Of a stretch of 7,771 nucleotides of DNA, positions 7,365 through 7,771 are shown in pieces. The notes below the pieces were generated by a model that was not told the origin of the DNA, ran no database searches, and saw nothing but the letters and a program-made list of their open reading frames with translations. The stretch is from Deltaproteobacteria bacterium (GTDB taxonomy: Bacteria > Desulfobacterota > Dissulfuribacteria > Dissulfuribacterales > UBA3076): NCBI GenBank assembly GCA_021159445.1, contig JAGGRV010000046.1, positions 1-7,771 of the forward strand, read 5' to 3'. The position numbers and the translations under genes were made by a program. The number at the start of each line of letters is the position of its first letter. The stretch's first letter is position 1.

Positions 7365-7393
7365 GTGTCTGAACGGATTTTTCGTTCAGACAC
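7365..7393. mobile_element. 29-bp hairpin made of two terminal repeats of the 131-bp element family
   Basis: GTGTCTGAACG (7365-7375) and CGTTCAGACAC (7383-7393) are perfect 11-bp inverted repeats around GATTTTT. Read from the right on the minus strand the sequence begins GTGTCTGAACGAAAA, the same as the right terminal repeat of the element at 610-740. It looks like an element reduced to its two ends, either an internal-deletion relic or a minimal member of the family. No clean flanking direct repeat is visible; AATT occurs on both sides but one base further out on the right. In the predicted tetR transcript it is an 11-bp stem followed by AAUUUUGAAUUUU, so a weak attenuating terminator is possible. 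Confidence 0.65.
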
Positions 7394-7398
7394 CAATT

Positions 7399-7554
7399 AG
7401 GAACGTACAATAAATAACTTGAACAAATTAATGTCTTTTTTGCCGTCTTCTTCGTTGCTCGTCGATCACATAACCCGTTATGCTCGCTCCTCGCGCCTTG
7501 AATACAACAAAAAATCCTATTAATTTTTGTTCAACTTATTTATCTCCCGTTCCT
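7399..7554. mobile_element. 156-bp palindromic MITE-like element with 34/36-bp inverted ends
   Basis: Left arm 7399-7432 and right arm 7519-7554 are inverted copies. The blocks AGGAACG, ATAAATAA, TTGAACAAA and TTAAT match exactly and in order; they are interrupted by a 4-base difference (TACA against GGAG), one C/G difference and a 2-base length change. The core is GC-richer and contains the perfect palindrome CATAAC-CC-GTTATG (7469-7482) and flanking CGTTGCTCGTCG / GCTCGCTCCTCG words. No ORF is credible. TTAGG occurs at both edges (7397-7401 and 7554-7558) but overlaps the arms, so the target duplication is unclear. It has different ends from the element at 610-740 and so belongs to a separate family. 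It lies in the tetR leader, where it would fold into a strong long stem. Confidence 0.75.
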
Positions 7555-7574
7555 TAGGTGCTGCCAAACACCAT

Positions 7575-7612
7575 GAATCTTACGTCATATTAAATAAAGT
7601 GACTTACGGTTC
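7575..7612. promoter_or_regulatory. Candidate TetR operator over the predicted transcription start
   Basis: GAATCTTACGTCA (7575-7587) and TGACTTACGGTTC (7600-7612) are imperfect inverted repeats, 10 of 13 pairs matching, with a 12-bp AT-rich spacer. The inner GTCA/TGAC pair is perfect. CTTACG also occurs as a direct repeat within it (7579-7584 and 7603-7608). The site begins 3 bp downstream of the -10 box and covers the expected start site near 7608, a typical repressor position. Assigning it to the TetR protein is inference from location. Confidence 0.45.
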
Positions 7613-7614
7613 AC

Positions 7615-7642
7615 ATTGTAGAAGGAAACATTTTGTTGTCAA
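7615..7642 (-). promoter_or_regulatory. Strong sigma-70-type promoter for the tetR-efflux operon
   Basis: On the minus strand the -35 is TTGACA (7642-7637, perfect) and the -10 is TACAAT (7620-7615, 5 of 6) with a 16-bp spacer. Upstream of the -35 is an A/T-rich stretch (7646-7660) resembling an UP element. The predicted start is near 7608, giving a leader of about 295 nt to the tetR ATG that passes through both palindromic elements. No other good promoter is visible closer to tetR, so this one probably drives the regulator and, by readthrough, the pump genes. Confidence 0.7.
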
Positions 7643-7771
7643 GCGGAAAATTAAAAAATCTCGACCTGTGCGATTACTTGTCATACGTTCCCCACCCATT
7701 TCGCTACTCTCTTGGTGTAACCGTTCACACTCCCTGGCAGCCGATAGGCTTTTGCAGGGTTTCAACCGCGG
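7643..7771. other. Right-edge intergenic DNA, no gene recognised
   Basis: Besides the A/T-rich block at 7646-7660, this stretch contains an imperfect palindrome at 7715-7730 (GTGTAACCGTTCACAC, 6 of 8 pairs) whose GTTCACA word also occurs at 7609-7615. Short frames stay open to the edge on both strands, but neither gives recognisable protein sequence, and the minus-strand one overlaps the promoter. I see no RNA gene. Confidence 0.4.

Noticed and set aside
7557..7572. GGTG ... CACC mini-hairpin right after the 156-bp element.
   Set aside because: The stem is only 4 bp with an 8-nt loop and no U tail, which is expected by chance.
7604..7771. Minus-strand frame open from the right edge to a TAA at 7604-7606 (55 residues), possible C-terminus of a gene.
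   Set aside because: It contains the near-consensus promoter, its predicted protein matches nothing I recognise, and the plus strand is also open at the edge. It remains an unresolved edge stretch.

Overview
The window holds one complete multidrug-efflux operon of the AcrAB-TolC / MexAB-OprM type, all on the minus strand, with repeat-rich intergenic DNA on both sides. In transcription order (right to left) the operon is a TetR-family regulator (6687-7313), an AcrA/MexA-like periplasmic adaptor lipoprotein (5414-6625), an AcrB/MexB-like RND inner-membrane pump (2228-5401) and an OprM-like outer-membrane channel lipoprotein (817-2226). Gaps inside the operon are 61, 12 and 1 nt, so one transcript is expected. 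Together these proteins form a tripartite, proton-driven drug/solvent/lipophile exporter spanning both membranes, with its own local repressor. A second adaptor gene of a different kind (HlyD/YbhG/EmrA-like, anchored by a membrane helix) starts at 541 and runs off the left edge. It points to another export system, probably ABC or MFS type, just outside the window.

The right-hand region (7314-7771) has no convincing gene but much structure. A near-consensus sigma-70 promoter on the minus strand (TTGACA, 16 bp, TACAAT; 7615-7642) is followed at its expected start site by an imperfect inverted repeat (7575-7612) that is the best operator candidate for the TetR protein. The predicted leader of about 295 nt then runs through two palindromic elements before the tetR start codon: a 156-bp element with arms of about 35 bp (7399-7554) and a 29-bp hairpin (7365-7393). 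The hairpin shares its terminal repeat with a 131-bp MITE-like element (610-740) on the other side of the operon. The 131-bp element has 16-bp terminal inverted repeats, perfect 6-bp flanking direct repeats (TACTTA) and a second, nested inverted repeat.

The host is a diderm Gram-negative bacterium: two lipoproteins, an OprM-like outer-membrane channel and an RND pump require an outer membrane. The flavour of the proteins, the moderate GC genes with AT-rich spacers, and the short palindromic spacer repeats suggest a Desulfobacterota/deltaproteobacterial genome. That is an impression from memory, not a demonstrated assignment.

The genes belong to well-known families, and I see no undescribed protein system. 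What deserves attention is the non-coding part: two families of small palindromic elements, one present on both sides of the operon, and their position inside the leader of the regulator that controls the pump.
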